This document shows, piece by piece, positions 12,001 to 27,000 of a stretch of DNA of 64,000 nucleotides. A model generated the notes under the pieces. That model had not been told where the DNA came from and did not search any database. It saw nothing but the letters and a program-made list of their open reading frames with translations. The first letter of the stretch is position 1. Each line of letters opens with the position of its first letter. This stretch comes from Arcuatula senhousia. Its lineage: Eukaryota > Mollusca > Bivalvia > Mytilida > Mytilidae. The translations under genes and the position numbers were made by a program. Where the stretch lies: the NCBI GenBank assembly GCA_963971305.1, contig OZ020303.1:44628106-44692105 (forward strand), in the 5' to 3' direction.

Positions 12001-15000
12001 GCAACCTTCAAATAAAAAGAGTAAAAGAGTTTAAAAATTGTATAGTGGTAAAACAGATAAACTGGTCAAGCTGTTCTATCGTACGTAGGGAACAGGCGAA
12101 GCCTATTTTTATTATCAATTTCATTACTCAAAGAGACGATTTTCTTTGATTGATCAGAAATAATAAACAAAATAGGGTTTGTCTGGGCTTTGATAAATCA
12201 AGCTTTTTTCAATCATCATCGCATTAATTTGAATAACTTTTTATGGAAAATTAAAAATGTCAACACATAAAACCTTTTTTACTGAAGTTAAAATATTTTG
12301 ATCTTTATGTTCCTTTTTCGTTGATGAGACGTCACAACTGAATATCAATGTCTTAGCGACGAGTTTGTGACGTCACGGCCCTATCAGCACCGATGAATTA
12401 GGCTTCGCCTTTTGTCTCTGTACAGAACAACATGTTTGACCAGTTTATAAAACAGATCGATTGTTGATGCTATAAAAATTTTCTTATTAATTATACCCCC
12501 CGCAAAAAAAAGTTTGGGGGGGTATATAGGAAACACCCTGTCTGTCTGTCTGTCCGTCTGTCACATAACTTGTAAGCGCTTCTCCTCCTAAACCGCTTGA
12601 AGGATTTTGCTGAAACTTTACATGAAGGAAGTACATCATATGTAGATGTGCATGAAGAATTTTCATCGCACTCTGACATCATTCAGGGGAGATAATTGGA
12701 CTTAGACTTTTTAAGTACATTATTCAATGGGAGACCCCATAAGCGCAACTCCTCCTAAACCGCTTGATGGATTTTGATGAAACTTCACATGAAGGAAGTA
12801 CATCATATGTAGATGTGCATGAAGAATTTTCATCGCACTCTGACATCATTCAGGGGAGATAATTGGACTTAGACTTTTAAAATACATTATTCAATGGGAG
12901 ACCCCGTAAGCGCAACTCCTCCTAAACCACTTAATGGATTTTGATGAAACTTTACATGAAGGAAGTACATCATCTGTAGATGTGCATGAAGAATTTTAAT
13001 TGCTCTTTGTTATCATTCAGGGGAGATAACTGGACTTGAGGTTTCAGTCCAATATGAAGCGGGGGTATCCTTTTGTGAGCTCGCTCACAGTATTACTTGT
13101 TTAAAACTGTAGGTTCAAAAATCAAGTAATAAGTTTAAATCTGTACATATTGTGAAAATACATTTGAATAAGAGATTAATTATGTTGACATATGCTAGAC
13201 TTACAAGGGTTTGCACCATATTAACTCTCTGTGTACGCATTAGCTGTACAAAGTTATGAACGTCAACTATTCCTTCACTTTTGGCCTGGTCTAGATTGAC
13301 ATCAATTGCTATATATGTTCCAGTCCTGCCCACTCCGGCACTATAAACAAAGTATTTTTTGTTAGCCTGTTTTATTTTAAATCAGTCATTTCACATTATC
13401 AGAATACGACAAATGACCAGACAAGTTATTTCAAAGTTTATCTGACAGCTATTTGGAATAATCGGACCTCTTAATGTCAAAGATTGAAAAGGTCAAAGTA
13501 ATCATGACTTTTAAAAAGTATAGTAGACAGGCATTAGTTTTTGTTATTGGCATGTCACAACCTTATCAAGGACGCTTTGACATAAAGGATAAAACTTCCA
13601 AAGATACAATGGATATAAATTTATTAAAAAAAGACTTTTAGTTTGAAGTACTTCTTATTAAACATTAAAATATTCACAATAGCGTATCGGTGAAAATTAT
13701 TATTTCAACAGGCATCACGTCAAGATAATCTCTAGTAAACTGTAAAGGTCGTAAACAATACATTTTTTTAAATTTTTCTAATATATCACATAATAATCGT
13801 AATGAAAACTTCATAACTCGTGAATATGAATCTTGACCCTGGTGGTTGCAACACGTTTGTCTTGTCACTAACAAGAAAGAAGAAAGAAAAAAAAACTAAT
13901 ACAAAATACAATTCAAAATCGTAAATCTGACAGCTTAAAGGAATTCGAAACAGCAAATGGTATTGTTCATTACTGTAAATGATACAAGTCCACATTCTCA
14001 CTTGCCATTTTGATAATTTGTCAATATTTATATGGCGTATCAAATCTTGATCAAATTAACTATAAATCAAAGATTTCTAAATGCTTCAATACCATGTTGG
14101 ATTCCTCTCTGGAATATTGCTATCAACAATAATCAAACCCGCATTTCAATTAATTTAATTAATAAACAGAATAATGACTCAATGAAACGTTGTGAGTTAT
14201 TGGTCACTACTGTATAAACTATATAATCAAGACATATCAATCAGGATGAGTCACTTTCACATTAATTGTGATTGGTCAACGTAAGGTATCGTATGTCATC
14301 TTGATGTTTGGTGCCAGGCTGTGTTTGTTGCACATCGTCATCAGCAATGAAAGTCATATTTATTGTAATTTAACGACATTCAATACTGATTAAAGCCCGA
14401 TTTATTACCTTTTTGATTCATAAAAGAGAATAGGTTCATTATTTTGATGGTTACTAATTATTATAGAAGAGACAAAAATGTATCATCCGTCATTTCGGTT
14501 CTGTTCTGTTTATTTTCAAATTCATAAAACATGATTTTGCCTAGAACTTTGTTTTTTCCAGATCATTCAATGATTTCAATCATACTTATTTTATATGTCG
14601 CACTGTTATTTGAACAACTAGAAATATTTGAATACGCACTATGTTGTATGAAGAATGCTTGAACATCATATGTATTGTTATCCAGGACAAAGTTGCTACC
14701 TACCTACAATGCACTATAGGAGGACCATGGTCCAAATTATCGTGTAATCTTATCTTTTGTCTGAATAACAATAATGAATTCCCAAAGCGTGGTACACCGT
14801 GGTCTGGCCATGTTGTGTAATGAAACTGCTTAACAACTGTCGTTTTGTCATCCTGTAAATAGTATAACCGTAACATGAGTTTTCCAGAGTAGGTTTAAAA
14901 TTTTGTCAAGATAAAAAAATGCTTTGACCAATATTAAAATATTTTGTTTCAAACTTTTGGTTGTGGGGGTTAGATAAAATGATTTTGTTATGTAAAAAAC

Positions 15001-18000
15001 ACATCAAGCAACTGGTCCGATTTGTTTTTGTTTTGTTTTTCATTTTCATGAAAACAACTTTAAGAGTTGTATCAGAAATATACCCAACTTAAGTACTTTT
15101 ACAAAGTAGAAAAATACTTTTTACTTTTGTTATGCACAGACTTCATCTTAGCAAATGACTTGTTGTAATATACAAAAGATACAAATGAATTTATTTTTTA
15201 CTTCTATATCCTTGAATATTTTTTAAAAGCATACAGGGATATGATTAATTCATCTTTCATATTACCTTAGATATTCGGAATGTTCTTATAGAAAAATCTG
15301 GTAAATCTTTGCTTTCCAAAAATTCAACTGTTAATCCTGCATATTCTTGCTTTCCTTCATCAGGCCAGTATTGTTCACATTTTTTCTTAAAAAAATGAAA
15401 GAGGAAAATGTGATAAGTACTTCACCTTTTTTAAAATGAAACATTTTTACAATGTTAAGTTAACTCCATCAGAAATGTCAAATTATACAAAGCAAATATA
15501 TTGAATATACTGTTTTGAGCCTAAACCTATGTATGAATGTAAATAAACAAGAGAAAAGTGAATTAATTGACAAATTATTTCGAAATAAACAACATCACAT
15601 ACTTTTAAATAGAATTGGATTTAGCCAAATTGACATATATAACTAATATGTTTGATTTATACTTTTCCTGTCTCAGTAGGATTTGTCAACATAATTATTG
15701 TCTTAGAGTCTTCCTGCCACACCATTCTCCATATATCATCTATCGTTGGCTTAGTCGGTCCTGAAAGTAAAAAAGGCAATATAAATGTTAAATGTAAGGT
15801 AAAATCGACGTTTTCGTGTTTTGTTAATGAAAAAAAATAATTAACGCAATAAGAATAGACAAGCTTTTATCTCACATCAAAAACTTAATAGGCGTCCTTT
15901 TTTTGGCAGACCACAGTAGCAAAATAAGAGAGCAAATTAAGTTTTGAATGCATTTTGTAAACATAAATCAAATTTTTAGCTTTTCTAAGAATACTGACTA
16001 ATGACACTCACCTTGAGCTGCAATATAAGCTTTTTCCTTTTTGTAGCCCTAAAACAGAAAATAAAAGTATAGTACCAGGAATGAAAAACATGTCATTCTC
16101 TTAACCATTTTAAAAGTTTAATAATATATCATGTATTAGTTTTAATATTTTTATCATATTTTTTTCAGTTTTTCTGTATATATAAACTATTATTTTGTGT
16201 GGCAGCTACTTTTGCATTTTTATAAAATATCATATTTATATGTAAAATATTTTTAAGTACCTACATCAATATAATTAGCGTTTGTGTAATCATCGTGGAT
16301 ATCATCATCATTTACTGGAGTCAGTATCACACGACTGTGATCATCTGTAATAGAAATAAATCTGATGATATGATCTTTTTGTAATAAATTTAAATTACTA
16401 TATTACTTTATAACAAGACTCTACATATATAAAACTATACCACTTGATACCTTTTTTGTACTGCCTGAGTATTAAAAAGTTCTAATTTCCTTGCAAGTAT
16501 TATACTATTTTTGATAAAAAGTATTCTTAAATAAGAAGACAATTTATGTATTCACAATGCAAAAATGACGTTTTATTCATTTTTACAAAATGCTGAGACA
16601 TTAATTCCAACCCCTGCAACAAAGCAGATACACCCGTCTTTTTCCAGAAAAATAAGCCAATTAATAACAAACCTGAAATTAATAAAAACACACTAATGTG
16701 GCAATATAAATAGCAATAAAAAATCTTGGATATGATTTTAAAAGACATTTATAAAATCTCCTATGGCTAAATTGAAAATAATATTTTAGAACAACTTACA
16801 AGCTATAATATTCCCATAACGATTTTTTATTTTGTTTTCAGACTTCTGAGCGACTTCACAGCATGCTGTAAGACCAGCCGGAATAAGCTGTAATAGAAAG
16901 GTTACATTGGTTATTGTTCAAAAAATGACTCATGTCAAATAGTCAAGAAACCGTAGATAATGTGTAAAGGTTTTAGTTCCTGTTAAGCGATTGAATTTAT
17001 AAATATGTCTTTACATTGCATTTTTCAAGTCAATATTTACCAATTAAATTTTCTGTAAAGTTAAATGAAGTAGAATCAAATACCCTGTATTCAGTGCGGA
17101 ACCCTTCAACATCGTGTTCTTTTTTCTGTTTGACATAATCCCATAAATCTTCAACTCTCACTGTTGGAACTGCACATGCATCTACATTACCATAAACAGG
17201 TTCAGATTCAGTTTCAGAATATTTAAGAGTAGATGGGGCTATAAGGGGCTCAACATCATCTGAAAAGTAACCAAACAAAAATAAAATTAGATGCATGTTG
17301 CCCTTTTTTACTTTGTTTTGCTTTGATTTACTTTGCTCCGTGTTTAAAGAAGTTTTTTAACATTTGTCCTTTTTCTCTGATTATTCGTATCTAATACTAA
17401 ACGCGCTTGATAAAATTGTTTAGTTTGCACTTTGTTGTGACTATTTTAATGGGCCACACCAGGATTACACAAATAGACACAAAACATAAGATCTTACAAC
17501 ACAAAATAACTATTTTCCCAAAAATCCCTAAAAAAATGATTTCTTAGTAATCTTTTTAAAAATTTATGTTAATTTGCATGTTTATCTTCAATTCATACAG
17601 AAAATGAAAAATCCAAGACTGAGAGCTCTTTACATCTCTAATTGTGATTTCTTAAAAAATGATTTCGCCTTGAAATCTTAGAAGTTCTACTTTGATTCCC
17701 TTTTTACAGAGAAAAGTACACAACTTTTTGAAATTTCATTCAATATCAAAGGTCTCTGAAACTTATCACTTCAACGTTAATTAAACTTTCTCATGCGGGG
17801 AAAGATCATATTTGAATATCCAGGAAGCGCAAACTTCCATTCAGTTGGGAAAACTCGTCTTTCATTTGATTACACAGTCTATAGTATTTTTTATATTAAG
17901 AATGGATAAAGAATAAACCAGATAAAAGATATTGATCGACTTAAATTAAGGTCTGCAATTTCCTGTGTTATTTCCTTGTAAAATGACATAGTTCTTCTTG

Positions 18001-21000
18001 CAGGTTTTGCTTAAATTCAAAACAATTCAACCATAAAACAGTACTTTCTTCAACGTTTCTATTCTAATGCGAATCTTTTGGGATCTAATAATGTTTAGAT
18101 AAGAATAGAAACAAAAGATCAAAAGAGTAGTGTGTTTTTGTATTATTAAAAAGGTAGATATAATTACGTCATATTTTTAAAAAATAACATTGTCGTTTTA
18201 CTTTGACAGCTATACAGGAATCTTAGGGTTTTAAAACATTTCAGTACTCTGAATGGGTTTATAGTTCAGAAAAATACTATGTTCAAATATAACGATGTAT
18301 GTACAAGTATAAACCTGTGTCTGCAAACATAATGTTTCTAAAAGAACTGGCGAATTAGATATATGAGCCTTAAAAACTATTAAAAAAGTACAAAAGCCTT
18401 ACAAAGTAGAGGGATCACATTGAAACTTTAAATCACTGAATTTACATGTTTTGCAAGTGAATGGCCACTCAAGATACAAATGACAACAAAGTTCCAGACA
18501 ATAAATTTTGCTACGCCTAACGCGCGTTTCGTCTATACAAGACTCATCAGAGGCGCTCTACCAAAAATATTGAAAATGCCAAACTTTTTATGATAATGAA
18601 GAGCATAGAACAGTAAAACCAAAAATACCAAACTGGGGACTTTAGACTACATAAACCTGTATTTTACGTATGCAAAACAAAAGGTTGATACACCCTAAAT
18701 CTAGAGTAGCTAATATCTCAGTTAAATACAACATATGATTATCATACTCACTTTTTAATTTTAATTTTCCATCCACGAAATGCATGCATAAATGATAATG
18801 TTCTGATTAAAACTACTTTCATACTTCTATATTGTTTAACAAAAGTGTTTCAAAAACATTTAAAATAAAAGATCAAATTGCAGTTTTCTTTTTAGGCAGT
18901 TATTTTCTTAATTAAGCCAATATTACTGTTATTGTAAAATATAACTTTTATTTTTATTTAATGATATATCAATAGGTTTCATGGTTATTTGCAGTAACAT
19001 AGTATTTGATACGTGTATTGTATAAAAACTCAAAAGTCGCAGATAAATGTTGCATAAGGTTTCATATTTAAAAAAAAGATTTTTTATACCATAGCTTGAG
19101 CAAATCAAACATATCATTACCAATAGGCGTCGATGGAGTAGAAGTATCTGGCTCTGGTAAAATGGTAGGACCAAAGTTTGGCATTTCTGCTTTTTCCCTC
19201 TCTGCTGCCATGTGTCGTTTCCTGTTTTTAATATTTCAAATTTTATTCAAGACAGTTCTGTTTATAAGTAATACTTCCTCAAATTGGAAAAAGTTTATAT
19301 TCTCAGAAATATTAGAATCACTTTTAAATGTTGTATTTAGAAAAGACTCTAGAAAGCCTTTCATCATTCATGATCCAAGACTTTTAATTGTAAAGATGGT
19401 AAATTTTTCTAGCGAAGATATGGTAATTTTGTCTGTATTTTTGGAAGTGAACATTTCCCCCATGTTGTTGCAACATTCCTCACATATTTTATGCCATTTA
19501 GTTATGATAAATAAACCCTTTTCTGAAGTATGAAAAAATTATGACAAGATTTTGTACCTCCAAAGGAAGAGAAGTAATGCAAACACAAGGATTAGAAGTA
19601 TGAAGACCACCAAAACAGCAACAATAACAGGTACATGGTTGGCTTCTGGTGCTGGCTCTATGCTTGCAGCTAAAAGAAATTGGAAAAAGTTTATATACTT
19701 TTACAAATAAAACAAATTAAAATTTTAAGTTTTGTTTAAAAAGATAAATGTCGAATGAAAGTAACAATTTAACCAAGATATCATTTATATTTTTATTTAC
19801 TAGTAAAAGTTAATGGTAAAATTGGAAATGTTTTATATATACATCTAAAAATCAAATTAACAAATACGATATTAATAGTTTTAAATCATTTATAAGTTAT
19901 CAGGGATACGATGTAAAATAATCAACTTTTCATATCAAATACTTACCCACAACCTGTTTTTCAGCTTTGACAATAGACTGTCGTAGAGCCTATATTAAAC
20001 ATTAAGAAAAATATCATATTTAAAATCCTTATGCAATGGTTTGTGGTTAGTCTTAGATCATGTTAAATAATGAGTTTTTATAATTATTTGACACATCTAC
20101 TTTAAAAAGGGAGGGTCAACTTAAAGTCCACTGAAATTTTGTCTAACTTAATTTGCCAAAAATCTAAACGAAAATAAAACAAGATTTAACCCCCGGAACA
20201 CCTACCCTCCCTTTAGATCCGTCACTGACATATTCTGTTCTGAAAGTTTTAAACAATTATTTTTAGGACTTTTCACATTGCCTTAAAACGAGTTTGTTTG
20301 TTTTTTTCAATGCTTTCTTTGACATTACAACGTTAACATTTGTAGTTTCTTTTCATATCTGCAGTAATATTGATTTCGTCATAGAATTATTCAATAAGAC
20401 CCTTAAAACGTGATTAATAATATTAACAAGAATACTCTAGCATTAATCAGATTTTGAAGTCAACAAAGTATAAGAAACATATGATTAAAGATAACGTTAA
20501 CATTCTCTCAATTCTAAATTTGAAATGACACTTTTGATTAAGATAAAATATTGGAAAAACATCAAAGAAAACCAATACTTAGGTTTTCATTAGTTCACAA
20601 AAATTTCCCTTGGGATGCAGACAAGTAAGAAAAATGCATCAAGTTCTACGGGGATTTCACTTTGTCAATTTCTTTTACTTTCGTAGACCAAATAATTGCC
20701 ATAATCAATTTTAAAAGAAACCTAATAATGACAGACCCTTACTATTCAGACAGCGTATATAATTTTAAATATGGAAGCTTGTTATACTTAAAGCTGATTT
20801 TTAGTAAAATTTTCAATAAGGAAATTCAGTTTAATCAAACATCAAAGATAAGTCCATTCAAGTCATCAAGTGCCTGCAGACCCACTAAAATGTTTAAAAT
20901 AAAAGGATTTTCTCTTCGTAAAACTTTCAGTGCAAGTAGTTGTGAAATGTGTCTGACACCAAATTATTATCAATGTATATTTCAAAAAAGTTGTTGAAAT

Positions 21001-24000
21001 CCAATCCTGAACAATTGCTCATGATTCATTGCTCAATTACAATTGCTGTATGTGCCTAATGTCTATCTGACATACGCCAAACATTAAGAAGAAATCATTT
21101 TAGTACATTTAATTACATGAAATAACTTAAGAACAAGAAATGGGGGTTTTATTTCGTTTATTTCATGGGTAAGAATAATTTACGATATTATAAAGTATTA
21201 AGTTGGCAAGAATCGCAAAATTAATATCCACTAATTAGGATTTAAACTCGTAACCTCGAAATTTTATCCCAACGAAAATGAGTTATACAGCATCACTATA
21301 TCTCAATGAGTCTTTACTTACTCCATCTACAACAGCAAATGCACCATACCAGACGTCATATACTTTCTTGGGAGATAATGGGGCGTTGTAGTACCCATTG
21401 TACGTATGATTGTCACCAATAACAAAGTTACCAATCACACTGGGTTGTTGTTCAGTGAGCTGAGCGGCTACGTATACCCTAGACCCACGGGCATTGGCTG
21501 TAGGAAAGTCTAGCTGGACATCTCTAATGCTCTCTGGGACTTCTCTTTTTCTCCTAGAGCTTACTTTCTCCTCAACAATGATGCGATAAAAGCTGGAGAG
21601 ATATATAAAATTGGTGTTGGCTCTTAAATTATTAGATTCAGTAAGTTTTTTTCATATTAAACATGAAGGTCGAGATACCCGAAACAATCACTATCAGATA
21701 ACTGTTGGTTATTTTCGTACATAATAAAAAAGGACATTATTACTGCCTATTGTTGTATAAGCCACACTTTTATTTACCTCTTCTTTATAATTGTTGATTA
21801 TGAAGACCCGTGTAATTTTGAAGATCAAATATATTGTCACCTTAAACTGACTGTTGGGGCCGACACTTGTCCAATTAATTACTTCTTCTTTTATCATCAT
21901 TTATGAACAAGATCCATGTTACTTTGAAGATCTAATATATTACCAACTTTACCTGACTGTTGGGTCAGACACTTGTCCAATTTTAATTGTTATGGTCGTA
22001 TCTGTTCGCTCTACTATGCTTGGTACTGGAGGTTCCTTCAAGTCTGTAAAAATTCAGATATTATTCAAAGTCGATAGCCTTTATACTTAACTAGGAAAGT
22101 AACAAAGGTTAGAGAATATTGCATAACAATAACATTATGCCTTGTATATATTGTCACCTATTCAATGTTACAAAGTAACGGGTATCAATAACAAGTATTT
22201 AATTTTGTTATATTGTATATGTATATACATATTTCAAATATACTTCTCATCAGCACCATTTGAATCAAGGCATTCAAACATATGGAAAGAAAAGTACCCA
22301 TATACCAAAAATATGAAAAAAAGAAGCCAAATTCAGCATCTTTGATATCGACCAAGTGCAGCAGAGACAAAATTACATAATATTTTTTTCTGTTTTCAGA
22401 TAACGTGCCATTATGCTTTTAAGTATGACATTCGTCAATAACAGATGCATTATCTTTAGTATTATCTTAAGTAATAACCTGATGATTGTGTCCAGACAGC
22501 TATGCTTACAGCCTCCCCATTACCAGATCGACCCATTGCACTGATTGAACAAATATACTTCGTTGCTGGATGTAGGTCAGTGAATTCATGTCTCTTAAGG
22601 TGAGGTGGCACTTGTGCCTCTTTCAAGTGACTGTTTGTAAAAGGTATCTTAGATTCTGAATTACACCGTACCTAAAAATAATCATTTTGTTTTATTGTTT
22701 TTTTTTTCTCTTTATTTTTTGAAGTACAATTACTGGCGGAGATTCCCAAAATTCTTTATTTGATAAAAAATTAAATACTAGTATTATAAGAACCCAAAAA
22801 TTGCATAATTTGCCAGTTTTATATACAAATACATTCTAAATTATAGAAATGAGTGTTATTATGATAAAAGGATCCAACAGCTTCCTCACAAAAAGAAAGA
22901 AAAACTAAAATAACCAACATAATCTTATACAAATATGTATTAAAACATTATTTTGTACGATAAATACTATTGACAACTGCATAAAGTTGAAAATTAAAAC
23001 ACTTTTAACCAGCTATAAGTTTCTTCCCTTGTCAATTTTCAACTTACATAATAGTAAATGACCTGACTAATTGTGACAGTTGGAGGATTCCACTCTAATG
23101 TAATAGAAGAGTCTGATCTAGATGTGTTCCTAAAGGCAGAAATTCTTGATGGCACTGAAAGAGAAAGAACCCATCATAAAAGATCAAATTGTAAAGTTCA
23201 ATATCCCTACTTATTAAGAATTATGGCTTCAAAATCCAATATTAAGATGGAAAGGATTTGTTGGTTTGTTATTTACAGAATTTTAAAAGCATTTAGAAAC
23301 GTGATAAGAGCAATGGCATTTATAAGACTTCCTAAGTAAAGATGTTCTTCTTTAAATTGATAAAAATTCAATATAATTCTATTGGAGTAAATAGTATTTT
23401 GTGAAAAGTTCAAATCTAATTTAATGATCTTTGGTTTCTAGAAATCATGCATGCAATTTTATCAGCGTTTATGGAAACATCCATATCACGTATTATGGTA
23501 CTTTGTATCATAATAAACATATACAACTAAAATACCATTAATTCTGTTTTAATTAACCTTTAATCTTGAACTTGATAATATCAGGTTTACGTACCATCTT
23601 CATCGGTTGATGTCACTATAATAGTAGGATCACCAGGACCAGCTGAATTGACTGCTTTAACCTGGGTGGAGAAGTTTTATTATATTTACATTTATCTGCA
23701 TACATGTTGTAACTAAAACCCTAAAGCCCCAGTCACACTGTCACGTTTTGGCACCCCGTTTTACTACGTTTCTAAAACGTAGTGAAACGGCTATAAACGT
23801 AACGAAACCTACCGACACGTAGTTGAAACCGGGTACATACGTCGAGATACCTGGACGCAAACGTGGGGTGCCCCGTTTGTATCGTTTGCACGACACAACG
23901 TGGCGAAACGCGACTAAATAAATAAACGTAGCAGACACGTAGTAGAACGTGGTAAAACGTCGTTAAAACGTGTTAAAACCTAGTGAAAGCATAACGAAAA

Positions 24001-27000
24001 CCTAGTAAAACGTAACAGAATGTCCACCACCAGGTTTTACTACGTTTTCCTAGGTATTTACAACGTTTCACGAGGTTTTATGAGGTTTCTGCACGCTTTT
24101 ACGTTTAATGTTACGTTTCGCTAGGTTTTTTTTCACGATTTATCACGTTTTAGTAGGTATAATCACGTTTTATTACGCTTACTCTTTCATTTCGCCTATT
24201 TTTGCCCCCTTGCTTGGAAAAAAATCTGCATTTACTTCACATTAAAAGGAAAAAAAAGTACTATGAAATTGGTAAACTAAGGGATGTTGCTGAATGAGCA
24301 TGTATACGCATATTCTGCAAGATAAGGCTATTGTTGTTTCAATAAAACCAGAACCGGTACCAGAGGATAAGAAAAACGCGTTTAATTTGGGTGAGACATT
24401 GGAAAAGTAGGAGATCCTAGTTCGGCATGTACGAACAATTTTAGAGGAACTGGGACGTGATGATATATTGTTTGCTTAGAAACTGTTTGCGAGTTGACCA
24501 AGCTATGTTCCAGGAGAATGAAGTTAAAATGACATCAGGGTTAGAAGAAAGACACATGGTTCAGAGAGGCAGTTGGCCTATTTCTATTGCACTTGTACTC
24601 ATCGAAGCGATTTGTCAAGTTTTCTGTAACAACTTATTTTGGAATTAAATGACTGGGATAAAATTACAAGGCGATTCTTTTCTCTTATTTAAAGGGAATG
24701 AGGAAAAGACTGAAATAGTACTTTGCGTGAAAGTCTTAAAGCTTTTAAATATAAACAATTTGTAACAAGTATTTTGTAAGCTAATGCGCACTAGTGATAT
24801 CCCGCTTCCGTTCAAAACTTTAGTATTCGGTTAACAGAAAGTAGATGACCTAGGAGTATGAAATAGATATACACCCTATTATACCATATGATAAAATTGA
24901 AGGCGATATATAAAACCTCTACGACCTATAGTTGGACAACTGTGATAGGGAGTTTTCATCCATTTTCAACACGTGTAAAACCAGTTTAGCTAGGAACCTG
25001 AAATTATTATGCACCATTGGTACTACAGTAAATGCAAAATATCATATCTATTATATTTTAAAAGCAGTTGGAAAACTGAGACAAAATTGTATTTCACAGA
25101 CAGACGAACGGACGGACAATGGTAATATACTATACCATTAGTGACCAATAGTCTTTGGAGCAAAGATTTAATATAAATGTACTAAAATATGAATGAAATC
25201 ACAACTTACTTTTCTCCTCAAAGCCATCACAACCTCTTCCTGGTGAATATATATATTTTTTTTCATTTTGAGAAAATTACGCGGTTTTCGCAGATAATTC
25301 TTCACAGCGTAGTGGCACGTAGTAAAACGTAGTAAAACGTAGTACATACCTAGCAAAACGGCATAAATGCGTACTTAAACGTAACATATACCTTGTAAAA
25401 CGTGAGAAAGCCTAGTAATACCTGACGAAACGTACCGGCACACACGTAGCAAAACGTAGTAAAACCTAATGAAACGGCTGATTTTAAACCTTGTCATACC
25501 TAGTAAAACGTAGTAAAACGTTAGGAAACCTTGTAAAACGTAGCATATACCTAGTTTAAGGTGAAGACCGAAAACTTTGACAATAAATTACATTAAAACG
25601 TAGTAAAACGGGGAAGCCGATACGTGACAGTGTGACTGGGGCTTAAAGGATTATACAGTTTTTCAATAAAGTTATATAAGCTGAATACTTGGTTTGTGCT
25701 TTTCAGAAAGAATTTGTTCAGACAATCTTAATCTGAGCACTATTTTAAAACTTTATAATTGTTCTTTAACAGTCACGATTTAATTTGCGTCAATACTAAA
25801 CTTTCATTTTGATAATATAAAGATTGAGCCATATATTGTTAAGTTATTTGTACGATAGCTCTATGCAAGAAAAAAAGGCGTTGTCATCGTAAATTATCCC
25901 TTTTCTACCAAAAGTAAAAAGATTACGTTTAACCTTGACTATGGCATTTTGAATCAATGCCTATTGAAGATACATAAACAATTTGAGTAAGTGTTAGATT
26001 TTTCTTAACTTTTTTTTCAAATTCACCTCTATATTATATTTTGTATTTGGTTCCAGGTTCGTTATGGTATATTCTATCATTGAATGGTACGACTCTATTT
26101 CCAAACCATTCTTGGTATTGAGCTGATTGGAAGACTTCCAGTGCGTCAGAACGTATGAAGTGATGTCACTGACTGGGGAAAAGGGTTGTTCCCACGCTAC
26201 AGTAATTGAAGAACTTGTGGTCCTGACTTTTCGTAAGTTTCTAGGCTGTAAAGGTGCTAAAATAAAATAAAAATATTTGTCTACTTTCGAAATGTGTCGT
26301 TAAAAATGATACGTGTTTCACATTTCTTTTTAATAGATAAAAAAATCATCATTGTGTCACGAAAAGTTCTAAATTTAAAGATATTGGTAAAAACTAAAAG
26401 ATATAAAACCAATAATAATATAAAAAAGTGAGAATTCATCAGAAAACTTGATTAGTTTTTTTTTAGCACAATGTCACCATCAAATGTCAAAAATCATTTA
26501 TCATATAACTGCAATTCATCATACTTGTTTTAGGTGTTGTTGAACATTTCTTCTCCGACTTTGGGCTGTCCAATCCTCGGTTATTGGTGAAACTCATTCT
26601 AACACAATATTCGGTTCCTGGGTTAAGATCAGATACCAAAACACTTTTTCTGTGTTTGACATCAGCCGGTGTGTCTCCAGAGACGTGGACGGCTTGAGGC
26701 TGAAATCCTACCCAACTACTGGTGATAAACAGGATATACTTAGCGATACTGTCACAATTCCACGTAGATTTAGGGGCATCCTTAAAGATAAGATGCGTTT
26801 TACATTTTATACCATTTATAAATTACCTTATGGAATTGAAATATCTTTTCGTTGTACCAGTTATTTCTTTTTTTCTGTTTAATGGATACAATTACAGAGA
26901 AAATTGGTTTACTTTTGTGATAAAAACGACAAGGAAAAGGAATTAACTGTCACTTTATTCCTTTATTGTCAATCAATAAAATAGGATGAGTTATATTTTG

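Noticed and set aside
23741..23938. 65-codon minus-strand frame in the TAA-flanked transposon
   Set aside because: It is made by the 10-bp motif array of the left end, not by a gene; no transposase signature.
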